Assembly: GCA_004835665.1 (NCBI GenBank)
Contig: RBKR01000021.1
Span: forward strand, 62,001-126,000
Origin: Phoma sp. XZ068
Taxonomy: Eukaryota > Ascomycota > Dothideomycetes > Pleosporales > Didymellaceae
Length of the DNA stretch: 64,000 bases
Direction of reading: 5' to 3'
Part shown: one piece after another, positions 10,741 to 20,657 of the stretch
Position numbering within the stretch: the stretch's first letter is position 1
Layout of the letters: the number at the start of each line of letters is the position of its first letter
Notes under the pieces: model-generated
What the model was told of the DNA's origin: nothing
The model's input: the letters and a program-made list of their open reading frames with translations, nothing else
The model's database searches: none
Position numbers and translations under genes: made by a program

Positions 10741-12798
10741 ATGGCTGACGTCCCGGGCCCCAACGGCCAAATGGCTCCGCCGAAGCCCAACCCACATCAC
10801 CAGTCTCCTGAAACAATCACTAGGGACCTTTCAAGCCCACAGTCCATAGCGCTGATGGACAAATATGCCGTAGAGAGGGCCAAGCGTTTCCGAGCGGAAG
10901 GGAACAGCCAGTTCATTGTCGCCGGCGCGCCAGGCTACCAGCACTTCCTCTCCGACATTTGGCGAGATGCCTCTGGGCCTGATTCTGGGGAGAATTGTTT
11001 TAAAGATGGTGCTCGGTGCGAGATCCTAATCCTGGGTGCTGGATTTGGTGGTCTTGTGTCTGCGGCTCGATTAATCCAGGCTGGAGCCAAATCGGAGGAT
11101 ATTCGGATGGTCGATGTAGCAGGAGGGTTTGGAGGCGCGTGGTACTATAATCGCTATCCGGGGCTTATGTGTGATATTGAGAGCTACGTTTACATGCCCC
11201 TGCTGGAGGAGCTGGGATATATGCCGAAGCATAAGTATTCGTATGGACCTGAGTTGAGGAGGCATGCAGAGAATATTGCGGAGCACTTTGGACTTACAGA
11301 CAAAGCTATGTTTCAAACACAAGTGCTAGCTACAACGTGGGACGAAGACCTCAAGGATTGGAAGACAAAACTGAGATCTGAGAGAAAGGGAAAAGAAGGA
11401 GAGGAATTTACTGTCTTCTCGCGCTTCGTGGTGCTTGCTGGCGGCAGTATCTATTACCCGAAGGTGCCCAAGGTTGTGGGGATTAAAGACTACACCGGCC
11501 ATATCTTCCACACATCGCGATGGGACTACAGTTACACTGGCGGCAGCGAGATGGACCAGCAAATGGTCAATCTGAAAAACAAGCGCGTGGCGATTATTGG
11601 AACAGGCGCCACCGCCATCCAAGTCATCCCACGTCTGGCCGAGTTCTCAGAAACACTATACGTATTCCAGCGAACACCATCGTCGGTGGACACACGCGGC
11701 CAAAAGGAGACAGATGCCACCGAATGGGTGGAGAAAATAGCCGCAAAAGAAGGGTGGCAGAGGGAACGCTACCTCAATTTTGCGCGCATGGTGGCCAACG
11801 ATGCCCCAGCATCCGGTCTAAACCTGGTGGATGACCAGTGGTCAAAATTTCCTTCCTACTCTGCACTAATGGGGAGTCCCAATGCGCCCGACGCGCTGGA
11901 AGATGTGCCGGCATATGTCAGTAAATTGCATGCGATGGACTTGGCGCGATCTGAGCGCGTGCGTGCCCAGGTCAATGAGATTGTCTCTGACAAAGACGTG
12001 GCCGAAAAGCTGAGAGCCTACTATCCCGGTTGGTGCAAGAGGCCTTGCTTTCATGATGAATACCTCCAGAGCTTCAATAGGCCGAATGTGCAACTTGTAG
12101 ACACAGATGGAAAGGGGGTTGAAACATTCGGCGCGAACGGGCCGGTGGTGAACGGGAAAGAGTATCCCGTCGATGTTATTGTGCTAGCGACCGGATACGA
12201 TGTGCTTTTGACGGTAAGTCCGGCAGCACGGTGCCACATAAACATCACAGGCCGGGAGGGGAAGAGTATGGACGAAGTTTGGGATACTGCGCCCGCATCG
12301 CTGCATGGGACAATGATGAGTGGGTTTCCGAATTTGTTCCTGATGGGCCTGGGGCAGACGGGTTTGACGCCAAATGTGAATCCGATGCTCAACACTGCGG
12401 CGTTGAACCACGCTTACATCTTCTGCAAGGCTTTGGAACAGATGACTGCCTCAGGGAAGAAGCCACGGGCGGGAGAACGATATCCATTCACTGTAGAGCC
12501 CACGACCGAGGCGCAGGAAGCCTACATTGGAGAATTGGTGGCGAGTCAGCATATGTTTGTTGGCTTAGCGAGCTGTGGGCCTGGTTACTTTAATGGAGAG
12601 GGAGATCTGTTCAAGATGATGCAGAATGGGCCTGAGTCTCAGTATAAGCTTGCAAGGGCAGGGGCGATAGGCAAAGGCTTCTTTGGCTGGTTAAGCCTAC
12701 TCGAGGCGTGGCAGGCCAATGGTGAATTAAAGGGTATAGAGGTTTGTGCAACCTACACTAAGGTACGAGCGCAGGGCGGAAAGCCCGACCCCGTATAA
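10741..12798 (+). CDS. Baeyer-Villiger-type flavin monooxygenase
   Basis: A 685-residue FAD- and NADPH-dependent monooxygenase that would insert oxygen next to a ketone to give an ester or lactone. Visible motifs are the FAD Rossmann fingerprint GAGFGG (about residue 100), the following GGFGGAWYYNRYPG and CDIESYVYMPLLEELGYMP segments typical of the cyclohexanone/steroid monooxygenase class, the Baeyer-Villiger fingerprint YTGHIFHTSRWD (about 250-261), and the NADPH Rossmann motif GTGATA (about 285). I chose the ATG at 10741 (context gacATGgc); the frame is open 42 bp further upstream but has no ATG there. The gene has no intron. It sits on the edge of the RIP-degraded block, with AT-rich DNA again after its stop, yet the frame is intact. 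The substrate is unknown and no biosynthetic cluster partner is adjacent. Confidence 0.9.
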   Translation: MADVPGPNGQMAPPKPNPHHQSPETITRDLSSPQSIALMDKYAVERAKRFRAEGNSQFIVAGAPGYQHFLSDIWRDASGPDSGENCFKDGARCEILILGAGFGGLVSAARLIQAGAKSEDIRMVDVAGGFGGAWYYNRYPGLMCDIESYVYMPLLEELGYMPKHKYSYGPELRRHAENIAEHFGLTDKAMFQTQVLATTWDEDLKDWKTKLRSERKGKEGEEFTVFSRFVVLAGGSIYYPKVPKVVGIKDYTGHIFHTSRWDYSYTGGSEMDQQMVNLKNKRVAIIGTGATAIQVIPRLAEFSETLYVFQRTPSSVDTRGQKETDATEWVEKIAAKEGWQRERYLNFARMVANDAPASGLNLVDDQWSKFPSYSALMGSPNAPDALEDVPAYVSKLHAMDLARSERVRAQVNEIVSDKDVAEKLRAYYPGWCKRPCFHDEYLQSFNRPNVQLVDTDGKGVETFGANGPVVNGKEYPVDVIVLATGYDVLLTVSPAARCHINITGREGKSMDEVWDTAPASLHGTMMSGFPNLFLMGLGQTGLTPNVNPMLNTAALNHAYIFCKALEQMTASGKKPRAGERYPFTVEPTTEAQEAYIGELVASQHMFVGLASCGPGYFNGEGDLFKMMQNGPESQYKLARAGAIGKGFFGWLSLLEAWQANGELKGIEVCATYTKVRAQGGKPDPV

Positions 12799-12911
12799 AT
12801 ATACAATATATCTTAGTAATACTGAAGGAAAACCATTTTTAATACTACTATAATATACTTTTTAGAAGCTCTGTAGGTATACTACAATAGCTAATAGATA
12901 TTCTAAACTCT

Positions 12912-15000
12912 TTAAAATTTTCTACTCTTAGGTTTAGGAGTAGATGGTCCTGCTATAGAAGGTGGCTTTGGTCGGCTAGGAAGCTGATTTGGCTGATTTG
13001 GCCTGGGTTTTGTTGGTGTATTTGGTTCAGATGGTGTGTCTGAATCTGAGCTCCTGTCGTTCGGATCAGAATCACTGAAATCTGGCGTTCCGGGTCGTGA
13101 AATTGATCCGATAGTGTACGCTTTGAAGTCAACGCTCTTCTTGACATGTGCCCTAAGCTTCTTTATTCTGAGATCAAACTCTTCCCTGGAGGCCTTTCCT
13201 GGTCCACTTGCTAGCTCTACATACGTCTTTGCATCTTCCCAGTCTGTCTCAAGGACCCAGAAAAGCTCCACCAGCAGATTTTGCATCGCGACGGTACGTT
13301 GTTTAATAAAAGTATTGATCCACGGTGACCATCTTGAGGCGAGCTTGACAGACTTGTATTTCCCGTCGTCGGCATCCTTTAGTGAGACGTCGTTCTTTTG
13401 CTTGAACCACCAGTCATTCGTTTGCTGCATGAATGCAGTGGTTCCGTCAGCGTCAATTTCTGCGAGACGATCCCGAATGCGCACAGAGAGGGCTTTGAAA
13501 TACTTTACAACGTCTGGAGTATTCAGGTACTGGGAAGATCAGCCTTTACCGGAGGGCCAGTGTGTACACTGAGCTTACCTCGATTAGCAGAACCAGTTCT
13601 CGTAGCTCATCCACCTTCCAATGGAGAGACATCTTTTCGAATTTGGTTGTCGAGATCACGTTATTTCCATCGACGCCGAAGAGGTGATTCTTTTTGTTAT
13701 TTAGACGCCCTGGCAAAAGTAGCATTTCGCCTCCATACTTATTGTCGCCTGGAAACACTGAGAGGAGATATGTCACTATAATGGTCTAGTTAGAATACAT
13801 TATTGTTGAAAACATCGAACTAAATAACCACCGAAAAATATCTTGTTGTAGTTGATCATCTATAAACTGCCGCTACTTTGAAAAGATAATTCCTGGTATT
13901 CAGTATGAGGCGATACGTACTGGCATTTTCCTTTTTGGAGGCCCATCTCTTGATCCAAAATTGTTCAAGGTAACTGCATTGATCTTGGCCCACGGCTTTG
14001 CCTTTTGCGCTGGAAACCCATTCCCTCGGAATCTCGGTCCTTTTGATATCGCTCTCCCTCTTATTGGGCTTTGTAACATCTTGGAACATGTCCTGGAAAA
14101 ATCTTTTCATGATCTGTGCATCCATGACATGTTCAGTCTGCCATATGTCTTTGGTGTGTGGTTCTTTATTTTTCTTTTCTGGCTTCTCGGGCGTCCAAAC
14201 GTTTTCCGCTTTTTCCTTAGGATATGGTCTTTTCCCAAATGTGTAATCGTCTTTGCAAGGGTCGATTAAGTTTGCATTATAAGCGACAAGCTGTAGCTCC
14301 CAGAAAGCCTTCAGATCCTGTTGCTCGATTGCGTCGCCACTGCTGGGATAGTCCGGAAAGATCATGTCAACCTTGGTTCCACATACCTGCAGATCCTTTC
14401 TACCCGAGACTGCTGGGAGACTTTCTTCGTCATCTTTGTCCGGTCTGTTTTTAGATCTTGGTGCCTTGGGTGTCCTCGGAGGCTTAGGCGTCTTCGGCTT
14501 TCGTTTGGGAGATTTACCTGTCGGATCCACATTCTTGATTGGATCCCAAGGTCTCTCGTCACCACATTTGCCCAAAAAGTAGACTCTATCCTTACTTCCC
14601 TTGGAAGGAGCTGGTGTTTGGGGATTGGGTTTGCTGTTCCCTTTGTCATCATCGGGAGTGTCATCTTTGTCTTTTCCTTTTTTATCCTTCTGTGGAGCTT
14701 GGGGGGATCTGCTCTACCATTTCCTTTGCCTGCGGGAGTCTGGGGAATAGGAACAATGACGGGAGCCCTGCCTGGAGCACCTCTTTTCTTTGGAGGAGTT
14801 GCACGGGTTTGAAGTGAAATATGGCCGAGGTCACGACCAAATTTGGCTTCTGCGCTGGGATATTGATGGTAGTTGCCAGTTTTGAATTCTACGCTGTGAT
14901 CATTCTGGTCAAGATCGATGGAAAAGGTGGCCGGAAGTCCCTCGACGCTCTGATGGAGGAGAACCAGCCCAAACCAGAGAAGGACTTGTGAGCTGCGCAT
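12912..15000 (-). CDS. Secreted lineage-specific protein, multi-exon, apparent frameshift
   Basis: Starts at 15000 with a signal peptide (MRSSQVLLWFGLVLLHQSVEG). A Lys/Pro-rich low-complexity segment follows, then a region with VCGTKVDMIFPDYPS and IWQTEHVMDAQ motifs. Introns: GTACGT donor at 13920 with acceptor near 13861; a second near 13757-13830 whose junction I could not settle; and GTAAGC at 13577 to cccag at about 13532, joining VLLIE to YLNTPDVV. The C-terminal exon ends in a Ser/Pro/Lys-rich tail. Within the first exon the frame must shift by one base at the six-G run 14701-14706: the frame before it and the frame after it are both protein-like, and no good intron joins them. This may be a homopolymer sequencing error or a real disabling mutation. 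The family looks fungal-specific; function is unknown. Confidence 0.6.
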
Positions 15001-15810
15001 GATAGCATGTATGTGGAAAGAATGAGGGTAGTTTACGAATAGCAACAGATGAGCGTCGTGGAACCTGTACCAGCAGGAAGCAATAATAAAAGCGGGCTAA
15101 ACGAACCAGGCCTGACACGACCGAAGGTGGTGCTGCGAATAAATGTGAGAAGAGTAGTGATAAAGCGAAACACTGTACTGTATAGCAGTATATATATACA
15201 TCTTCGCAGTTGGAAAGTATTTCGATGCAAAGTTTCAGAGGCGCCGTCAGAAGTCGGACTCCGGTGGGCATGCTGGTGCAATGTGGGTCGGGTGAAGCAC
15301 TCCTGCGCTCGTTGAACGCTCATTGAACGCTCATTGGAGGCTCATGACCGCGGAGTTCTGGTTTTCCATTGAGAGCTTAGCGTGCAAAATAGCGAAGTCC
15401 GTATCACTAGATATCATCCGTGGGCTCTAGAGTTCCTGCAGAAGTCGGGCAAGTTACACTATATACAACTCACTCAGTGCTGCAGAGAACGGCAAATGTG
15501 TGGTATTGCCCAGGCGCAGAACCTCGCGCGACAACCCAATGAGTAGTTAATAAGTCGAGTTGAAATTAAGGTGACATCGAAGCACCCATCAGCTTCTCTC
15601 CCAATCATAATGTACGATGCAGGGTTGTGATAGTTAGCTCGTCTTCGAAGTGAGGCGCGGCAAGCGGCACAGCAAGCCAATTCCCGACACTAACTCAGAA
15701 CGGCTAGCCTATTTTGTGGTGTCCAGCGCATATATTCTCGCATCGGCCGTACTTGAATTTCCTGATTCTAGTTCTAAACCCAACTGCCGTTCCGACATCC
15801 ACAGGTCGTT
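15001..15810. other. Divergent intergenic region
   Basis: No gene is seen. It separates the minus-strand secreted-protein gene from the plus-strand F-box-like gene and presumably holds both promoters. There is an AT run gtatatatatac near 15190, and a short direct repeat, gaacgctcatt, twice in tandem with a third degenerate copy at about 15313-15345. Confidence 0.5.
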
Positions 15811-17700
15811 ATGGTCAACTTACCAAACGAAATAATTCACCAAATAATCCACGAATACAAAATAGCCGGAGGTTATTTTTGTCTTAAGCCATTGGCCGCC
15901 ATAAACCGCAACTGGCAGACTGTTGCAGAAGACTACATATGGAGTTACCTACGAATAAGACCGCGAGAGATCGGTTGCTTTCGTTCAGCTTTCAAGGGAA
16001 ATCCAAGACGCAGACAGGCGCTGAAAAGTCTGGATATTCGCTTTGAGGGCTATTTTATACGGAAAGATCAGAAGAGGAAGAAGCAAGACTGTGGAGAGGA
16101 GCAAACCGCCAGTGAAGAAATCTCAGACGAATCTGATGATGAATCTTGGTGTGAGGTCTGTGACAGAGGAGAGTGCGACAAGGAGAGGATCACCTTTACT
16201 GGCGATGGCGTTAATCAAGCTGAGAATGGCGAGAGCGAGTCACCTCTTGAGCGCCTTGCTGCTGCCCAAAATGAGCATGCGCGCTTCTTTCGCGAAGTAA
16301 AAGCGATTTGGGACGAGCTGGCCAGCTGGGGAGACGATCTGCAAGTTGCCGCTATTTATTTCCATGTGACGGGATTCTCAGTTTACAAATGTGTCGGTCC
16401 CGACGTTTGTGGTGGAGCGTACCTCGACGACAGCACATTGCTGGATTTTTCTAGCCTTCCTGTATTACCTTTGCTTCCTGCAGTAAAGAAGCTGTGGGTT
16501 CGTGAAGAAACTAACTGGGAAATTGACCTTTGGCCGACACTAGTCACGTGCAGCGTTGCAAGTTCACTACCTATGCTCGAGTACCTAGACACTGTGGGTG
16601 TAGACTATGAGGTGGGGTGGCCGCTGGCTACTAGAAGCCTACGTCACAGTAAGTGCACTTTCCTCATGCCAGAAGGCACATTTTGCTGACTAGTTCAAGC
16701 TCTCGCGGACCAGATAGCGAAGCTCCCAACATCTCTAAGAACTTTACATCTTTGTCTCGAACACGATGGTATAAGGAATCATGAAGTCCAACCACCGAAT
16801 TTCCTGATAGGAAACCTGGATTGTCTGTCGAGATCCATACGCCACATCTCAACCCATCTAACTACACTCGCTATACGACTTAACTACATATCTGCCGCGC
16901 TTTTCTGGGATTCTGATGCGGTCTCTGCAGATTCCTGTTCCGCAACATGGCCTAACCTTCAAATTATTGACATCAGCACCGGGCTTGAAAGGCCATCTGG
17001 AGATTACTGGCTCCGTCCCGCTGCCAATTACCCTGAGCATGAGCTGTACAACTGGCATGAGACCGAGGACTCAGACTCGGACGATGCCGATACGGAAAGG
17101 TACCGAATTGTAGGCGCATGGCCTTCGAGGCGGTTCCTTACACGGCCGGAACCGGCTTTCTTTGACAATCTTGCTGTTAGTCTTGCCCATGCTGCAGCGT
17201 GCATGCCAAAGCTGAAGTATCTCGATTTGGAGTTCAATGCTTCGCATCAGGGATTTCGTAAGTCTGATAAGACAAGCTTCCATCAGGCCTCTGGCAGCAG
17301 CCGATTCGGTGGCTTCCAGCCAACTTTCCACCAGTACGAGGGCTGGGCGTTTTATTATCGCGCGTCCAACGAGGCAAGGTTTGCATCAAAGTTTTCAAAA
17401 TTGTATTGGTTTCAGCATGAACCTGGCTTGGATCGCACAAACATAGAACGACCGCGGACTGAGTGGGTGTTTCAGTGTCCACATCGGCACCTTCAGTGGG
17501 AGGAGCCAAAGGCAGCAAAGGCGCTCTGGCGCGAAAAGTGCCCACAGGTCGATTTTGACGTTTTGACACTTGACAGCAAGGGTACTTTGTGGGAGAGACG
17601 AAGAAACGGGCAGCTGGTACCTCTGTTAGGAGAGAAGTTCATGACAAAGTTTGCAGGGAGATGCGACTTGGAGGGTTTACCAAGAGGAATGAGTTTATAG
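15811..17700 (+). CDS. F-box-like protein (614 aa)
   Basis: Two exons, 15811-16648 and 16694-17700, separated by a 45-nt intron (GTAAGT...CTAG) that keeps phase 1. The N-terminus, starting MVNLPNEIIHQIIHEY and continuing to INRNWQTVAEDYIW, fits the short F-box or F-box-like helix set common in fungal proteins that recruit SCF ubiquitin ligases. An acidic linker (about residues 95-125) includes SDESDDESWCEVC. The remainder has leucine-rich stretches (SLRTLHLCLEHD, HLTTLAIRLNY, MPKLKYLDLEF) spaced like degenerate leucine-rich repeats. No RIP damage is seen. F-box assignment is by pattern only; the target is unknown. Confidence 0.75.
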
Positions 17701-17901
17701 TGCACCCAAGTCAGACTGAGACGGACTGTTTGCTGTAGAAATCAATTGAGGTTCTAAGTATAGTATTTCCATAGCCGGGAGACTTGAAATAATTATCACA
17801 TAACGAAGTGATTGCCTAATTTACAAGCAGTGCCTGGGAACGTCTTTGTCCGCCCAAACTACAGCCACGAACGCGAGCCAAAATCTTAAGTATCTCTGAA
17901 A

Positions 17902-18549
17902 ATGGATCAGATGCCAAAATTTCCCTACCTTACTGCTGTTCTACGAGCCCCAGAAGCGGAGCTTGACTTGTCTGGCGTGCGACATCTTAGCCTAGAACTT
18001 GTCGTAACCCTACACGCGTCCGATCCTATCATTTTGTACCCTGCCGACAGCTTCCTATCACCTCCTGCTGCGCTTCGTCAGGGAGGCATTGACTTTGTGC
18101 GCAAGGGAAGTGATTCAGGACCAGAGCCACGGAGCGACATCAATGTCAACAGAGGCCACGAACCAGCTCGGTCATGGTCACCTACCAGTTTACTTACCCT
18201 GGAGCCAAATACTCCCACCTTGATTCAGATACCATTCAATTGTCGAAGTCCCTCAACGGCCCCCAGAGACAAGCGCTTCGACTTGCGCTTATGGATATAC
18301 ACTGCGAATTTTGAGACAGGCAGTACCTATCAAGCAGTATTACCTTCTGCAGTGAAGGTTACCTGGTGGCGCCGGGCAAAGGTCTCCTGGTGGCTTTGGA
18401 CTTTGGGCTCCTGGTGGCGCTGGGTAACACAAGGCAAAGGCGATGACAATGGAGGTGTCCCTGTCCTTGCAGAGGAGGAATATATTCCAATCTGCGTCGT
18501 TGACACTGATGTTACCTTCACTTTTGTTGGACAACATGTATCGCCATAA
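17902..18549 (+). CDS. Hypothetical protein with a tryptophan cluster (215 aa)
   Basis: A single-exon frame from ATG 17902 (context aaaATGg). No family is recognised. The first 120 residues look like a globular fungal protein (LDLSGVRHLSLELVVTLHA; a beta-like run LRLWIYTANFETG follows). Residues about 153-174 contain eight Trp in 22 positions, encoded by three near-repeats of the DNA word cctggtgg (about 18361-18420). The tail runs to IPICVVDTDVTFTFVGQ. It follows the F-box-like gene by 200 bp on the same strand. It could be an arrestin-like beta protein, but that is a guess. Confidence 0.55.
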   Translation: MDQMPKFPYLTAVLRAPEAELDLSGVRHLSLELVVTLHASDPIILYPADSFLSPPAALRQGGIDFVRKGSDSGPEPRSDINVNRGHEPARSWSPTSLLTLEPNTPTLIQIPFNCRSPSTAPRDKRFDLRLWIYTANFETGSTYQAVLPSAVKVTWWRRAKVSWWLWTLGSWWRWVTQGKGDDNGGVPVLAEEEYIPICVVDTDVTFTFVGQHVSP

Positions 18550-19639
18550 ATACGACCTGGCCAAAGTCCCTGTTTAGAACATCGGGGTTGTATCTTGCGC
18601 GAACAAAACCCGCAAGGTCTAGCATATTAAGAATACAAACCATGCACTTTATCGTAGCACATCCAAAATGGACTTCGCTAACCGTCGCGGCGGAGCTGAT
18701 ACGAACGAACTCTAACCATAGGTGCTTCGGCAGAGAGCAGATGTGCAGTACCGAAGCACGTGACCTACATGGGCCTCGCGCCTGCGATAAGTGGTCCAAT
18801 ACATCGATCACCTGAATATACACTCTCGAGCTCCCCTATCCTATCACGCTACATAAAGTTCAGGAGTTGGACTAAATGGGTTGCTCTCTGGTCCTAGAAT
18901 GTTTTGCATTCCTAGCTAACTGTTTTAGGAGGGTTCAAAAGTTCAAGCTCGTTGTCTGAGATTTGACAGTTATTATCGAGTACTAGAAGTGATTCCTCTG
19001 CCCGCAAAACTACATCAGGCCGGCTGGCTCGTCACCTGGAACTCCATCTGCAGGATTCAGTCTCTCGATCAGTTAATCATTCACAAAATGACTTATTCAG
19101 TTGCAGTGTACCACAGCAGCCAGCAGATGAGAAGCTGTATTCGTAGATATGAGAGCATACAGTAGATCTTTGCAATGCGTTAAGATTACTATTGGCACTA
19201 CAAATAATTAGGAGAACCAAATCTATAACTATAGGTCTACCTGCGCTATTGTCGAGGGATCCCTGGCTGTTTAAAGACTACTTCGGGGGTTTTGACAAAG
19301 CTTATTGTCATAACAACACTTTTCCAGCACCCGCGCGTACATCTGCTCAACCCTAACTAACATTTTTTTCCATTTGCGTAGACAAGGCTTAGGTGATAGA
19401 CTGTATCAAGCGTGGACAGTGGTCGGGGCCAAATGTTCCACCTTTCCACATCTGTTGGGCAATCGTTCTAACATCTTTCCTACATTAGCAGGCTTGCCCT
19501 ACTATCGGTAAAAGCCACCTAAACATTTTGTTGTCCCAAGCGTTGACGTGTGGTCGGAACGGCTAGACATCAAATGTGACTGATTTGGTATGCCCTCGCA
19601 GGTTCACCGTGTCGTAATTATCGAAACCGGTGTTCAGAT
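18550..19639. other. Intergenic region, no gene seen
   Basis: About 1.1 kb with no protein-like frame. Two related words occur about 130 bp apart: aagcgtggacagtggtcgg (about 19409) and aagcgttgacgtgtggtcgg (about 19539). They are direct, degenerate, and otherwise unexplained. The stretch lies downstream, in minus-strand sense, of the NLR relic and may be further decayed transposon or gene sequence. Confidence 0.4.
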
Positions 19640-19860
19640 GTACCGGTGATGGAAGACTGCGGTAATTGCAGCTTGCTGTAGCTGCTTAGCCGTACTTCAG
19701 CGTGTCTATTCCTTTACTGTTGATCTAGAAGATTACGGAACAGTTGTGTCTATACTGGTTTGCATACACCAGCGCTTGCTGTGTCTTGCCTATCTCGCCT
19801 AGGCCATGCACCACGACTATTTCACAGCACTCGTCTCGTTAATCCCTTTTGATATCTCAC
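19640..19860 (-). pseudogene. NB-ARC/NACHT (NLR) P-loop relic
   Basis: The minus strand reads IVVHGLGEIGKTQQALVYA followed by NQYRHNCSVIF-stop-INS. This matches the Walker A and following helix and strand of fungal NB-ARC/TPR proteins, where GLGGIGKTQLALEYA and FWINA are typical. The stop sits where Trp is expected, a TGG-to-TAG change (TpG to TpA, RIP-type). More stops lie on both sides (one about 15 codons upstream of the P-loop, another at KYG-stop), and no flanking exon can be built. Such proteins act as STAND ATPases in fungal self/non-self recognition. Only this fragment is recognisable. Confidence 0.65.
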
Positions 19861-20657
19861 CGAACTTCTTTCACGTATTGACCAAGTTCGCAAGGGATGA
19901 TACCCCTAGTACACTAAACTGGATTGTGAACGACGCAATGGGCTCGTTAAAGCGGACTGTATCTAGCTTGTTACTATTGCTAATATTTTCAACGTGCTGC
20001 GTGTCGGCTGAGATCTACGTAACTGCAATTCGTCTGCTCTTAGTATCCCACCGTTGGCTGATTGCATTGCCTGAACGTGTAGCTGTGAGCCATAGGTTGC
20101 GTGGCACTGTGCTGTAGCCACGGTCTAAGTTTAACCCCAATTTCACCATGGAGCTGTGCTTAGCATGCATATGTATTATAATCGACTCAGCATCTACAGT
20201 GTCTGGTACAACAGCCGACACTTCGGAAAAGAATTGTTGCACGTTGATAGGTAGCATTTGTATGTTTAACAAGGCTTGTCGATGCGTACCCAGGTAAATA
20301 TTGTTAAGTTGGACGAGTGCCATTCCTTGCGTCGGCTAAATGCAAAATCAAGCAGTATGACTCCCCAGCGCATCTGCAGTACAAGGGCACGGAAACCTTG
20401 GCGACACAACAGGTGACGTGGCTAAAATCCGCGGCACGTACTATGCTCTGATTTATCTGTTTCTCAGCCTTCTGAAGAAGCAATTCTGGTCCACACCGAG
20501 TAGTAAGTACCGTTCGCACTTCGAGCTCGCGAACAACTTGATCAACTATCGAAACAACAATCTTCCAAGATCTATTATATCTTCATTGCAAATTTTGTAT
20601 GTCTTGCGTGGGAATCTAGAGTCATGAGACGAGGCCCTGACATTGTGTAGGGAAAAA
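19861..20657. other. Intergenic region between NLR relic and MFS gene
   Basis: No gene is supported. A minus-strand open frame at 20015-20323 (starting MALVQLNNIY) could be upstream debris of the NLR-like gene, but it shows no recognisable domain. The right end must include the promoter of the MFS gene. Confidence 0.35.

Noticed and set aside
12051..12395. Minus-strand open frames inside the monooxygenase gene
   Set aside because: They are antisense to conserved coding sequence with no protein-like features.
19380..19570. Possible MITE or terminal inverted repeat element
   Set aside because: The related words are direct, not inverted, and no target-site duplication or termini could be found.
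19806..20117. Plus-strand open frame over the NLR relic
   Set aside because: It has no domain and overlaps the better-supported minus-strand P-loop fragment.
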